Shown: positions 1 to 8,575, numbered from the stretch's first letter. The stretch is 64,000 bases of DNA from JBBIRG01 sp964410965 (GCA_964410965.1 CAYPIY010000003.1:1-64000); one strand, 5' to 3'. The notes: a model not told the origin generated them from the letters alone. Numbers and translations: made by a program.

Positions 1-1
1 C

Positions 2-1921
2 ACCAATGCCGGCGGGAATGATGATGCGGACAGAATCGCCCTGTGGGATGGGGCGGTCTGGAATGGCTTGGGAGGAACGGGATTGGGCGCCGCTGTCAGA
101 GCCATCGCGATCTCTGATAGCGGCGTGTATGTGGGCGGTGATTTTACTGATGCGGGCGGCAACCCCAATGCCGATTACATCGCCCGATGGGATGGTACAT
201 CCTGGCATTCGCTGGGAACGGGTTTAAATGGTTTTGTTTACTCCATTACGGTCTCAGGCAGTGATGTGTATATCGGCGGATTTTTCACCAACGCCGGCGG
301 TAACGCAGATGCCGACAGAGTAGCCCGTTGGGACGGTTCGTCCTGGCAGGCGCTGGGAACGGGAATCAGTAATGGTTTTGTTTATGCCGTTGCGGTCTCA
401 GGCAGTGATGTGTATGTGGGAGGATCTTTTACCGATGCCGGCGGCAACGTGAATGCCGACAGAATAGTCCGGTGGGACGGTTCTTCCTGGAATGAACTGG
501 GGACGGGAATCAGCGACGGTATTGTTTATGCCATTGCGGTCTCCGGCAATAACGTGTATGTGGGGGGGTCCTTCGACCTCATCGGAAGTATCATGGGTAC
601 CAGCCGATTCGCCATATGGGACGGTTCGTCCTGGCAGGGAACGTTTATGGAAACGATAAATACAGTATATGCCGTCGCGGCTTTTGGCAGCGGAGCCTAT
701 GCGGGAGGTGACTTTGCTGGCGCAGGCGGTAATCCGAATGCAAACTTCATCGCTCGTTGGGACAGTGCTTCCTGGAAGGGCTTGGGTGGATCGGGATTGA
801 ATGGTACGGTACGAGCCATCGCGGTATCAGGCAGTAATTTGTATGTTGGAGGAAATTTCACGAATGCCGGCGGTAACGCAAATGCCGATCGTATGGCCCG
901 TTGGAACGGTTCGGTCTGGCAGAGTCTGAGTACGGGTGTGAATGCCGATGTTCAATCCATCGCAATTTCAGAAAGTAATGTGTATGTCGGCGGCAAATTC
1001 ACCGAGGCCGGAGGATTACCGGCATCTAGACTGGCGCTTTGGCATATAACAGCCGTTAATCAACCGCCTGAGCTTTCCGCGATGATTCCCGATACGGTAT
1101 TCGCGGAGGATTTCGGACGCCGTTTTATCCGTAAGCTGACGGATGTGTTCGCTGATCCGGACAACGGAACGCTGACGTATGCGGCGCATGTACTGAGCGG
1201 CAGCATGACAGCGAATATCAGCGGTGATTCATTATATCTGGACTGTATAACGGGAACGTCCGCAGTGCGCGTAACAGCCAATGACGGAACAACGGCGGTT
1301 GCCGATACTTTCACGGTAAGTTTAAACTTACCGCCGGTTATCACCTATCCGATACCGGATACGACAGTACCTGAGAACTTCGGACGGCTGTTCATCCAGG
1401 ATCTGAACGACGCGTTCGAAGATCCGGATTGGACAGCCCTGACCTACGCGACGCAAGTCCTTGACGGCGGCCTAACGGCAGATATCAGCGGCGATTCCTT
1501 ATATCTGAACAGCGTTCTCAACTATTATGGAACAGCTGTCGTGCGTGTAACAGCCGATGACGGAACAACGACGGTTTCCGATACATTCACGGTAACGATA
1601 ACTCCCGGCGTATATATTGGGGACGATCAAAACAGTCTGCCGTCGGTATTCGCGCTCTCCCCCAATTACCCGAACCCCTTCAATCCTTCTACGGTTATCG
1701 GTTATCAGTTACCGGTTAACAGTAAAGTCAGTTTGAAAATTTACAACCTGCTCGGGCAGGAAGTACGCACGTTAGTCAATGAACATCAATCGGCCGGATA
1801 CAAAAATATATCCTGGGACGGCAGGAACAACCACGGAGTGTCCGTCAGTACCGGCGTGTACATCTACCGAATGCAGGCGGGCGCGTTCGTGCAGTCTCGC
1901 AAGATGATATTGGTGAAGTAG
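2..1921 (+). CDS. Secreted repeat protein with C-terminal T9SS-type sorting module (5' end outside window)
   Basis: The reading frame is open from base 2, so the true start lies upstream of the window. The visible part has eight degenerate repeats of about 47 residues (core VGGxFTDAGG, then ADRIARWDGSSW), probably beta-propeller or beta-solenoid blades. Two cadherin/Ig-like modules follow, each opening with IPDT and ending DTFTV. The last 90 residues form a FlgD-Ig/type IX-secretion sorting module (NYPNPFNPSTVI, LGQEVRTLVN, GVYIYRMQAG, KMILVK end). In known systems this tail sends the protein across the outer membrane and is then cleaved. The next gene is a longer paralogue with a nearly identical tail. 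The ligand and role are unknown. The family call is firm for the tail; the fold of the repeats is inferred. Confidence 0.85.
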   Translation, partial: TNAGGNDDADRIALWDGAVWNGLGGTGLGAAVRAIAISDSGVYVGGDFTDAGGNPNADYIARWDGTSWHSLGTGLNGFVYSITVSGSDVYIGGFFTNAGGNADADRVARWDGSSWQALGTGISNGFVYAVAVSGSDVYVGGSFTDAGGNVNADRIVRWDGSSWNELGTGISDGIVYAIAVSGNNVYVGGSFDLIGSIMGTSRFAIWDGSSWQGTFMETINTVYAVAAFGSGAYAGGDFAGAGGNPNANFIARWDSASWKGLGGSGLNGTVRAIAVSGSNLYVGGNFTNAGGNANADRMARWNGSVWQSLSTGVNADVQSIAISESNVYVGGKFTEAGGLPASRLALWHITAVNQPPELSAMIPDTVFAEDFGRRFIRKLTDVFADPDNGTLTYAAHVLSGSMTANISGDSLYLDCITGTSAVRVTANDGTTAVADTFTVSLNLPPVITYPIPDTTVPENFGRLFIQDLNDAFEDPDWTALTYATQVLDGGLTADISGDSLYLNSVLNYYGTAVVRVTADDGTTTVSDTFTVTITPGVYIGDDQNSLPSVFALSPNYPNPFNPSTVIGYQLPVNSKVSLKIYNLLGQEVRTLVNEHQSAGYKNISWDGRNNHGVSVSTGVYIYRMQAGAFVQSRKMILVK

Positions 1922-1934
1922 TATCCAATGACAT

Positions 1935-1976
1935 GATCTTCAAGGTCTTGCGGCAGAACGCGAGGCCTTGAAGGTC
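1935..1976 (+). terminator. Long hairpin after the first repeat-protein gene
   Basis: Bases 1935-1952 pair with 1959-1976 as an 18-bp stem. Three of the pairs are G-T wobbles and the loop is only 6 nt. It begins 14 bases after the stop codon of the upstream gene. No T-run follows directly, so it may act as a transcript-end stabiliser or a weak terminator. Confidence 0.5.
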
Positions 1977-2038
1977 AGATTAAAACAACAAAAATAAAAA
2001 ACAAATGAGACAAAACCGGCAGAACCGGAATGAAACTC

Positions 2039-2126
2039 AACCGCAGAGGGCGCAGAGTAGAAAAAGATTATAAAGACAATTTGTATAACATCAATTTGTT
2101 CTGCGTTCTCTGCGGGCTCTGCGGTT
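2039..2126. repeat. Imperfect palindromic intergenic repeat (CCGCAGAG / CTCTGCGG type)
   Basis: The left arm at about 2039-2060 starts AACCGCAGAGGGCGCAGAG. The right arm at about 2098-2126 is its near reverse complement, ending CTCTGCGGTT. Between them lies about 40 bases of AT-rich sequence. CCGCAGAG/CTCTGCG palindromes of this kind recur between genes in many unrelated bacterial genomes and behave like MITE- or REP-type repeats. It sits in the leader region of the next repeat-protein gene. No gene is encoded in it. Confidence 0.6.
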
Positions 2127-2193
2127 AGCCGATGTGGTTGAAACAGAGTCTATAATAAACCAAACCATAAACCAAACAAAGAAGGCAGCAAAC

Positions 2194-5100
2194 ATGAAAC
2201 ACAGGTTAGTAATCACGACGGTACTTTTGGCCATGCTGGCCGGAAGTTTAATGGCTCAGCGGTTGGAGCAGAAGAATGAAGGGCGTAATTTAGCCGAGGC
2301 GCTGAACACGGACGGGACGGTAAAGGCCGGTATCAGCGGCAGTTTCAGCGGCGAGGGTTTCAGGATGGGATATGATAAAAACGGCGCGCCGCTTTTCCGC
2401 TCGGCTGATGACGGGTACTGGGAAGGCATAGGAGGCGCTCCGCCGGCAGCTAACGGATTAGTCCGGGCTATCGCGGTCTCCGGCAGTAATGTGTATGTTG
2501 GCGGCGATTTCTCCGACGCCGGTGGTAACATAAATGCCGATTATATCGCCCGTTGGGACGGTTCTTCCTGGCAGGCGCTGGGTACGGTAATTTTTAACAA
2601 CTCGGTTTTAGTCATCTCCATTTCCGGCAGCGACGTATATGTTGGTGGCGGTTTCACCGATGCCGGGGGTAACCCGAATGCTGATTATATCGCCCGTTGG
2701 GACGGCTTGTCCTGGCAGGCGCTGGGTACGGGATTGAATAGCGCTGTTTACTCTATCGCTGTTTCCGGCACTGACCTGTACGTTGGAGGCAGTTATACCA
2801 ATGCCGGCGGAATTGACAGTGCCGATCGCATCGCCCGCTGGGATGGTACATCATGGAACGCGCTGGGAACGGGATTAGGTTCTACGGTTCGCGCCATCGC
2901 GGTTTCCGACAGCGGCATTTTTATAGGCGGCAGTTTCAACGATGCCGGCGGAAACCCGGACGCTGACCGCATTGCCAGATGGGATGGCACTTCCTGGCAG
3001 GCGCTGGGTACAGGAATCAGTAACAATACGGTTAACGCCATAGCGGTCTCGGACAGCGGCGTATATGCAGGCGGCGATTTCACGGACGCAGGAGGAAATG
3101 CGAATGCCGACCGCATCGCCCGTTGGGACGGCTTGTCCTGGCGCTCGCTGGGAACGGGATTGAACAATTTTGTGAATACAATCGCTGTCTCAGGCAATGA
3201 CGTGTATGCTGGTGGAATGTTTACAGACGCCGGTGGTAACGCAAATGCCGGTCGCATTGCCCGGTGGAACGGTACGACATGGAACGCACTGGGAACGGGA
3301 TTGAACAATGGTATTGTCTTCGCCGTTACAATCTCCGGCGGCGATGTATATTTAGGAGGAACATTTGCGGGCGCCGGCGGTCTCGTAAATACAAATTACT
3401 TAGCCCGTTGGGACGGATCATCCTGGCAGGGTCTGGGAGGAACGGGATTGGATAATACTGTTCGCGCCATCGGTTTTTCCGGTAACGACGTTTATGCGGG
3501 AGGAGAATTTTTAAACGTCGGCGGTAACCCGAACACTGACCGAATTGTCAGATGGGACGGTTCATCCTGGCAGGGTCTGGGAAGCTCGGAATTTAATTGG
3601 GGAGTCTACGCCATCGCCGTATCCGGAAATAATGTGTATGTGGGGGGACATTTTACCGACGCCGGCGGTAATTCCAGCGCCGATTATATCGCCCGGTGGG
3701 ACGGAGCCGCCTGGCAGGCCCTGGGAGCGGGATTGAATGGCGCTGTTTACGCTATCGCGGTATCCGGAAGCGACGTGTACGTGGGTGGCCGTTTCACCGA
3801 TGCCGGTGGCAACCCAAACGCCGATTATATCGCCCGGTGGGACGGCTCGTCCTGGCAGGCGCTGGGAACGGGAGTTAACGATTGGGTTTTCGCCATCGCG
3901 GTATCGGAAAGCGACGTGTATGTAGGCGGCAACTTTACCGACGCCGGCGGCGACCCCTTTGCCGACAGATTCGCCCGGTGGAACGGTTCAGTCTGGCAAT
4001 CGGTTGGCGGTTACATTTTTAATAATACCGTATATGCTATAGCGGTATCCGGAAATCATGTCTATGTGGGAGGTCAATTTAACGTTCCCGGCAGCCGTAT
4101 CGTAAGATGGAACGGCTCGTCCTGGCAGGCGCTGGGAACGGGACTAAACAATACGGTTTACGCCATCACGATTTCGGGCAGCGGCCTGTACAGGAGTGTG
4201 TATGCGGGCGGAAATTTCACAAATGCCGGCGGAATAGACAGCGCCGATTACATGGCAAAATGGAACGGCTCCTCCTGGCAGGCGCTGGGAAGCGGCATGA
4301 ATAATACCGTTAACGCCGTTGGGATCTCCGGTAATTATGTTTATGCGGGAGGTAGTTTCACCAATGCCGGAGGCGCAGTTGTTTCCCGTTTCGCCCGGTG
4401 GATGATGCCTCCACAACCGCCTGTGGTTACTTCTGCGATACCCGATACTATAATCGCTGAGGATTTCGGAAGTTGTTTTATCAGAAAACTGACGGATGTT
4501 TTTTCCGATTCGAACACGACTGTTCTTACGTACGCGGCGCATGTCCTTGAGGGCGGCCTAACGACAGATATCAGCGGCGATTCATTATACCTGAACAGTG
4601 TTCCCGATTATAACGGTACGGCCATTGTGCGCGTGACTGCCGATGACGGTTCAGCAATAGCTACCGATACATTCACGGTAACAATCACAACCGATGACGA
4701 CCCGCCGTATGTTGCCCTGGCGATTCCTGACACAACATTCTCAGAGGATTTCGGACAATCATTCATCCGCAATCTGGATGACGTTTTTGCCGATCCGGAT
4801 TCGCCGGAACTGATGTACGGGGTTACGGTGATAAACGACGGGCTTGACGCCGAAATTATCAGCGACAGTTTATTTATTTCAGGTTGGCCGGATTTCAACG
4901 GTCAGATCACGCTCAGCGTAACGGCGCAATTCGGAGGATTATCGGTTTCCGACACCTTTACCGTCACAATCATTAATGTAAACGACGCACCGGCTTTATT
5001 CTCTCTGGCCGGACCGCAGAACAATGATACGCTGGATTTTTTCCAGCCGATGCTTCCGTTTGCATGGAACGCCTCGAGGGATATTGACGGCGATACGCTT

Positions 5101-5616
5101 ATATATGAATTACTTATCCGCAAGTTTGCGGCGGGAGTGAGGATTAACGACACTTTAATCACAGAAATATCCGATACGACAGTTATGATTGACCTCAGCG
5201 GTTTCTGGGAAAATCTCAGCCATTACCGGTGGACAGTCAGCGTGTCAGACGGGCATTTATCGGCAGTCGCTGCGGACACGTTTACCTTCTTTGTTATGGG
5301 AGGGCTAAGCGCGCCGGATGATGAAAACGGCCTGCCGTCGGTTTTCGCGCTATCCCCCAATTATCCGAACCCGTTCAATCCTTCTACAGTTATCAGTTAT
5401 CAATTACCGGTGAACAGTAAAGTCCGTTTGAATATCTACAATACGCTCGGCCAGGAAGTGCGTACCCTGGTCAACGGTAAACAATCCGCCGGATTCAAGA
5501 AAGTTATCTGGAACGGCAGGAACAACCAGGGAGTGTCCGTCAGTACCGGCGTATATATCTGCCGAATGCAGGCGGGCTCTTTCGTGCAGTCCCGGAAAAT
5601 GATACTGGTGAAGTAG
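2194..5616 (+). CDS. Secreted 14-repeat protein with Ig-like modules and T9SS-type sorting tail
   Basis: About 1140 residues from the ATG at 2194. I prefer this start to the upstream one at 2134 because it begins a clear signal peptide (MKHRLVITT, a hydrophobic core, then LMAQ). Fourteen repeats of about 47 residues follow (VYVGGxFTDAGG, ADYIARWDGSSWQALGTG). Next come two IPDT...DTFTV Ig/cadherin-like modules and a third, fibronectin-like module. The protein ends in the NYPNPFNPST...LGQEVRTL...KMILVK sorting tail. It is a paralogue of the upstream gene; both repeats and tail are very similar at DNA level, which suggests tandem duplication and gene conversion. It is probably exported to the cell surface. 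The substrate or binding partner cannot be read from the sequence. Confidence 0.88.
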   Translation: MKHRLVITTVLLAMLAGSLMAQRLEQKNEGRNLAEALNTDGTVKAGISGSFSGEGFRMGYDKNGAPLFRSADDGYWEGIGGAPPAANGLVRAIAVSGSNVYVGGDFSDAGGNINADYIARWDGSSWQALGTVIFNNSVLVISISGSDVYVGGGFTDAGGNPNADYIARWDGLSWQALGTGLNSAVYSIAVSGTDLYVGGSYTNAGGIDSADRIARWDGTSWNALGTGLGSTVRAIAVSDSGIFIGGSFNDAGGNPDADRIARWDGTSWQALGTGISNNTVNAIAVSDSGVYAGGDFTDAGGNANADRIARWDGLSWRSLGTGLNNFVNTIAVSGNDVYAGGMFTDAGGNANAGRIARWNGTTWNALGTGLNNGIVFAVTISGGDVYLGGTFAGAGGLVNTNYLARWDGSSWQGLGGTGLDNTVRAIGFSGNDVYAGGEFLNVGGNPNTDRIVRWDGSSWQGLGSSEFNWGVYAIAVSGNNVYVGGHFTDAGGNSSADYIARWDGAAWQALGAGLNGAVYAIAVSGSDVYVGGRFTDAGGNPNADYIARWDGSSWQALGTGVNDWVFAIAVSESDVYVGGNFTDAGGDPFADRFARWNGSVWQSVGGYIFNNTVYAIAVSGNHVYVGGQFNVPGSRIVRWNGSSWQALGTGLNNTVYAITISGSGLYRSVYAGGNFTNAGGIDSADYMAKWNGSSWQALGSGMNNTVNAVGISGNYVYAGGSFTNAGGAVVSRFARWMMPPQPPVVTSAIPDTIIAEDFGSCFIRKLTDVFSDSNTTVLTYAAHVLEGGLTTDISGDSLYLNSVPDYNGTAIVRVTADDGSAIATDTFTVTITTDDDPPYVALAIPDTTFSEDFGQSFIRNLDDVFADPDSPELMYGVTVINDGLDAEIISDSLFISGWPDFNGQITLSVTAQFGGLSVSDTFTVTIINVNDAPALFSLAGPQNNDTLDFFQPMLPFAWNASRDIDGDTLIYELLIRKFAAGVRINDTLITEISDTTVMIDLSGFWENLSHYRWTVSVSDGHLSAVAADTFTFFVMGGLSAPDDENGLPSVFALSPNYPNPFNPSTVISYQLPVNSKVRLNIYNTLGQEVRTLVNGKQSAGFKKVIWNGRNNQGVSVSTGVYICRMQAGSFVQSRKMILVK

Positions 5617-5631
5617 CATCAAAAATCCGAT

Positions 5632-5664
5632 CGCGGAGGGTTCCGCATAAGCAAACCCTCCGCG
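5632..5664 (+). terminator. Intrinsic-terminator-like hairpin after the second repeat-protein gene
   Basis: An 11-bp perfect stem (5632-5642 with 5654-5664, CGCGGAGGGTT and its complement) with an 11-nt loop lies 16 bases after the stop codon. The downstream run is A-rich rather than T-rich on this strand, so termination strength is uncertain. Confidence 0.5.
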
Positions 5665-5700
5665 GTTCTGGTTAAGAAAAAATAAAAAACGAGATGAAAA

Positions 5701-6264
5701 ATGAAGACCCCTAAGATTATTATCCTTCATTCTCACAGCCGGATTTTTCATAAATCGGCTCTGATGAAAGCAATAAAAACCATGGCAGATTATGTGTCCT
5801 TGCAAAATATTGTTTCCCGTTTTACCAGCCTGCCAGCCTGCATGCGGTCTTCATTTTCCGGTAAATTATTTTCCTTAATGACCATGGGGATTGCAATTCC
5901 ATTTTTTGCTTCAGGCACCCTGGAAAAAAAACCGGCCAATTCCCTTCAAAATACCCAATGGAGCCGTAATTATTTGGATTCGGAGGGTTATGAGACGGAC
6001 GCCTATATTCAATTTACAACCGATTCTTTATTTGTCTGGGAAAAAAGAAAAGACTGTGCCTGCTATGAATTGAACGTCATCCGTTATAAAACGGAAAACG
6101 GCAAATTCTATTACTGGAGAAGCGAGATTTCCGGCTGGACATCGGATGAGATATTCATTCATGAAAACGGAAGCCTCATTTTCTACCCTGAAGAAATACC
6201 GGTTGAAAAAACAATTTTCACGAAAGATGTGTTTAATGCCGCGGGATGGTGTATATGCAAATGA
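5701..6264 (+). CDS. Hypothetical exported protein of the NTQW paralogue pair
   Basis: Up to 187 residues with no recognised family. A hydrophobic stretch (about residues 57-72, GIAIPFFASG) looks like a signal or anchor, so the true start may be the ATG at 5842 rather than 5701. The mature part has NTQW, FTTDSLFVW, a YYW motif and IFTKDVF. The gene at 7979 has the same motifs in the same order (NTQW, FTEDSLYV, CYW, IVFTKTDF) and is a diverged paralogue. The strand alternation and the small size suggest a lipocalin-like beta-barrel, but this is a guess. Coding status is well supported by the paralogue. Function is unknown. Confidence 0.6.
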   Translation: MKTPKIIILHSHSRIFHKSALMKAIKTMADYVSLQNIVSRFTSLPACMRSSFSGKLFSLMTMGIAIPFFASGTLEKKPANSLQNTQWSRNYLDSEGYETDAYIQFTTDSLFVWEKRKDCACYELNVIRYKTENGKFYYWRSEISGWTSDEIFIHENGSLIFYPEEIPVEKTIFTKDVFNAAGWCICK

Positions 6265-6437
6265 CCCCTGAAAAAAAAGCCACTATAACTCTCAAAGGTC
6301 ATGTATCCCCGAGAGTTCTCGTTGAACCGAATATCGGTACACCGGAGAAAGAACTGAACCTCAATATATCAGGGTTCTTTGCCGTGGTATTGGTAATCAT
6401 TCATTCAGTAATGAAAGAAGAATCACCATGCCTGTAA
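6255..6437 (+). CDS. Small hypothetical ORF
   Basis: About 60 residues, starting MQMTPEKK, overlapping the end of the upstream gene by 10 bases and the start of the next small ORF by 10 bases. It has a short hydrophobic stretch (FFAVVLVII). No family is recognised and no good ribosome binding site is visible. The overlaps fit a compact operon but could be chance. Low confidence. Confidence 0.25.
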   Translation: MQMTPEKKATITLKGHVSPRVLVEPNIGTPEKELNLNISGFFAVVLVIIHSVMKEESPCL

Positions 6438-6613
6438 ATCAGATCGGCGCACAGTTTAACCGGCAGGACAAGAAAATAATTATTCCTGTCGTCGTTGCGA
6501 TGATTCAAGCGGTGAAGACCATTGAACAAGAACTCTCCGTTGCATACGAATCAGTCGCCCGCGCAGGCTACCGAATCAATTCTGCCGAAATAATAATTAT
6601 GAATTTATCATAA
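6428..6613 (+). CDS. Small hypothetical protein (61 aa)
   Basis: The ORF starts MPVNQIGAQF, and an AAAGAAG-type ribosome binding site lies about 8 bases upstream of its ATG. It has a hydrophobic segment (IIIPVVVAMI) and then an amphipathic region. No family is recognised. It lies between two other small same-strand ORFs. Coding status is plausible, not certain. Confidence 0.35.
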   Translation: MPVNQIGAQFNRQDKKIIIPVVVAMIQAVKTIEQELSVAYESVARAGYRINSAEIIIMNLS

Positions 6614-6642
6614 TCCATTTTACAACACTGATTGGACAAGTC

Positions 6643-6900
6643 ATGAAAAAGAAATATGAAAAAGGTGAAATTGTTGAAAATGAGAACTGTGAGTTTATTG
6701 AAAATTGCGCCATACACAGGAAAAGCATTTCCGGAAGCGTTAATTCGATATTCCTTGCTTTGTACTGCAGGGGAATCCGGCTTGGCTGGTGCGAATGCAG
6801 AAAACATTTCATGAGCGGCCAGGCCCCTCCGGAAAACCTGCTCCCCAACGGCGAACATATTAACGATAAGATGAATATGACGAATCTTGTAAGACTATGA
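6643..6900 (+). CDS. Small Cys-rich protein (85 aa)
   Basis: The protein has cysteines spaced C-x5-C near residues 18-24, then YCRG, then a CEC pair, and ends with PPENLLPNG. The order (a Cys pair, YC, a Cys with a following basic residue, then P..L.PNG) is one I associate with short conserved proteins found beside signalling genes in spirochaetes and related phyla. They look like small metal- or Fe-S-binding proteins, but no function is established. The start is the ATG at 6643, with a weak purine-rich region upstream. It is 29 bases after the preceding small ORF, so co-transcription is likely. The coding call is moderately firm. The metal-binding role is inferred from the cysteines alone. 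Confidence 0.6.
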   Translation: MKKKYEKGEIVENENCEFIENCAIHRKSISGSVNSIFLALYCRGIRLGWCECRKHFMSGQAPPENLLPNGEHINDKMNMTNLVRL

Positions 6901-7174
6901 AACCCAACATATAAATGATGCGCATACATATTAAACTTCCGGTAAACCCTTATATCTTTCAAGCGTCTCAGAGAGCATTCCGTGAAAACTGATTCCGTGA
7001 CGGCACTTAAACAACATTTCATCATGCTTGCAGACTTTCTGAATTTCAAAAATGAAATCCTTGCCATCCTGATCAGGAAAGAAAGACGAAACACAGGAAA
7101 CAGGATGCAAATAAGATTTTATCAGCCATCTGTCAGGCGTTTGTATTTTCAAAAAAATAACAGGAGCATAATCA

Positions 7175-7651
7175 ATGGATATCGTCTTAGGTTTGCCCTG
7201 GCAGGTTAAGATAGTGACCGTTGCCGCCATGATGATTGTCTTATTAGCGCATCCCATTCAAAAGTTCATACGTAACCGTTTGCGGATAAAATCCATGTTA
7301 AAAAAAACCGCCGGTGACCGTTTGACGGTTGACAATGAAACGGCGCAAATAATTGTCGGGGATATCATGAAGGAAGCCCGCGTGATAATGCGTCACCTGA
7401 CGACAGAAGAAAAAAAGGTTCTCCGCGAGTTGAACGGCTTCCTGAATCCCCCTGCTCTGTCAGAATTATTCCCGGATTTCGACCGAAGCGCGGAAGATCA
7501 TTTAAATCCGCAGCACGAGCTGTTAAAAGAATTACGAAAGTGCCATCTCATACGTCCCGCGGGAGGCGGTAAATGGAGGGCTGATAAGCGAATCGAAATA
7601 ACCCCCATGGGGCGCCTTGTCATACAGTTGAACAAAAATAAATTTCATTAA
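7175..7651 (+). CDS. Membrane-anchored winged-helix-like protein
   Basis: 158 residues preceded by an AGGAGC ribosome binding site about 10 bases upstream. An N-terminal membrane helix (about residues 9-27, VKIVTVAAMMIVLLAHP) is followed by a basic linker (RNRLRIKSML). The C-terminal half resembles a winged helix: LTTEEKKVLREL, a helix ending LRKCHLIRP, and a GGGKWRADKRIEITPMG wing. The plan (membrane anchor plus cytoplasmic LT-EEK-L wing domain) recalls the superinfection-exclusion SieB-like family, but I cannot confirm membership. It follows a 274-base stretch (6901-7174) with no convincing gene: two short overlapping ORFs on opposite strands there look like chance. DNA or partner binding is inferred. 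Confidence 0.6.
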   Translation: MDIVLGLPWQVKIVTVAAMMIVLLAHPIQKFIRNRLRIKSMLKKTAGDRLTVDNETAQIIVGDIMKEARVIMRHLTTEEKKVLRELNGFLNPPALSELFPDFDRSAEDHLNPQHELLKELRKCHLIRPAGGGKWRADKRIEITPMGRLVIQLNKNKFH

Positions 7652-7788
7652 CAAAAAATAACCAGGCAAAACAGGACGAATGCCGTTCGATGGATACACG
7701 CAATAAAAGGAATCACCCAATGACAGATACTGACTATCGGCAATTATCATCAGGTAAGACCATGTTGAACGAAGGTGAGGATGAAACG

Positions 7789-7893
7789 CTAAACCCGAAT
7801 TTCCCGTATCGCCTCAATCCTTCCGCGGTGACCGGAGATCAGCCACCGGAAGGGGCGAAGGTCACATTGAAGATAAACGACCTGCGCGGCCAG
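7789..7893 (+). pseudogene. Decayed fragment of a T9SS-type sorting module
   Basis: Within a 92-codon ORF (7690-7968), codons 34-68 read LNPNFPYRLNPS...KVTLKINDLRGQ. This aligns with LSPNYPNPFNPST...KVSLKIYNLLGQ in the two large repeat proteins upstream, with the same spacing and roughly half the residues kept. The rest of the ORF shows no repeats or Ig modules, and the usual second half of the module (VRTL, YRMQAG, KMILVK) is absent. It is best read as the remnant of a third paralogue. Confidence 0.6.
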
Positions 7894-7978
7894 AACGATT
7901 TTACTCAAATGAATTCAATCCGGCCATTTCATATGATAAGAACAGATTTTGAATTGCCTAATCTTTGAAAAGGGATAT

Positions 7979-8443
7979 ATGTTTAGAAAGTTGTTTTTCT
8001 TTTTACTTTTCCCGTCTTCAATGTTTCTGCTGGTTGCGTCCTTCGTTTTGCAGTATTATGGCGTGGGAAGGTACGAAGCAAATCCTCTGATGAATACTCA
8101 ATGGCATAGCAAATACTATGATATTGATTTGAGCAATGAAATATCCGTTAAAGTCCGTTTCACGGAAGATTCGTTGTATGTATGTCGAAAAATCTTCAGA
8201 AAACCGGGTTACGAATACGAGTCCTTCAGGTATAGAGCAAAAGACAGTTATTTATGCTACTGGAATGATAAAGATTCGATGTGGCAGACCATTCAATCTT
8301 TCAGTGTTCAGGAAGATCGGTTATGTTTTTTTAGGAATAAAAAAAACCGGGATATGATCGTATTCACAAAAACGGATTTTCATCCCGAGCGATGTCGTTT
8401 GTATCAAAGGTCAGGAAAGGCAGGTTTGCGTTTTGAAAGATAA
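7979..8443 (+). CDS. Hypothetical exported protein of the NTQW paralogue pair (second copy)
   Basis: 154 residues from the ATG at 7979, which has AAGGG about 5 bases upstream and begins a signal-anchor (MFRKLFFFLLFPSSMFLLVA). The mature part shares NTQW, FTEDSLYV, YRAKDS...CYW, a central W and IVFTKTDF with the gene at 5701, in the same order, so the two are paralogues flanking a degenerate region. No family is recognised. It is likely a periplasmic or membrane-tethered beta-rich domain. Confidence 0.6.
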   Translation: MFRKLFFFLLFPSSMFLLVASFVLQYYGVGRYEANPLMNTQWHSKYYDIDLSNEISVKVRFTEDSLYVCRKIFRKPGYEYESFRYRAKDSYLCYWNDKDSMWQTIQSFSVQEDRLCFFRNKKNRDMIVFTKTDFHPERCRLYQRSGKAGLRFER

Positions 8444-8447
8444 AGCG

Positions 8448-8564
8448 ATGATTCATAAGCAGGTTTATCATCCTGATCAATATATGAATGAAATCTCTCG
8501 TTTAATGAGCCGGGTGATGGATCCTTTTTTAATACATGAAAGATGCTATGCCAAACAAAGATGA
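8448..8564 (+). CDS. Possible 38-residue small protein upstream of the receiver genes
   Basis: The ORF runs from ATG 8448 to TGA 8564 (starting MIHKQVYHPDQYMN). It lies 4 bases after the previous gene and ends 11 bases before the receiver gene at 8576, whose GAGG ribosome binding site overlaps its stop. It has a weak purine-rich sequence upstream, and no family is recognised. The position suggests either a coupled small gene or a leader ORF. Evidence is limited to position and an open frame. Confidence 0.3.
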   Translation: MIHKQVYHPDQYMNEISRLMSRVMDPFLIHERCYAKQR

Positions 8565-8575
8565 GGAAATAACAC

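Noticed and set aside
6931..7257. A 108-codon minus-strand ORF opposite a 75-codon plus-strand ORF
   Set aside because: Neither has a ribosome binding site or family. The minus frame also runs into the start of the well-supported gene at 7175.
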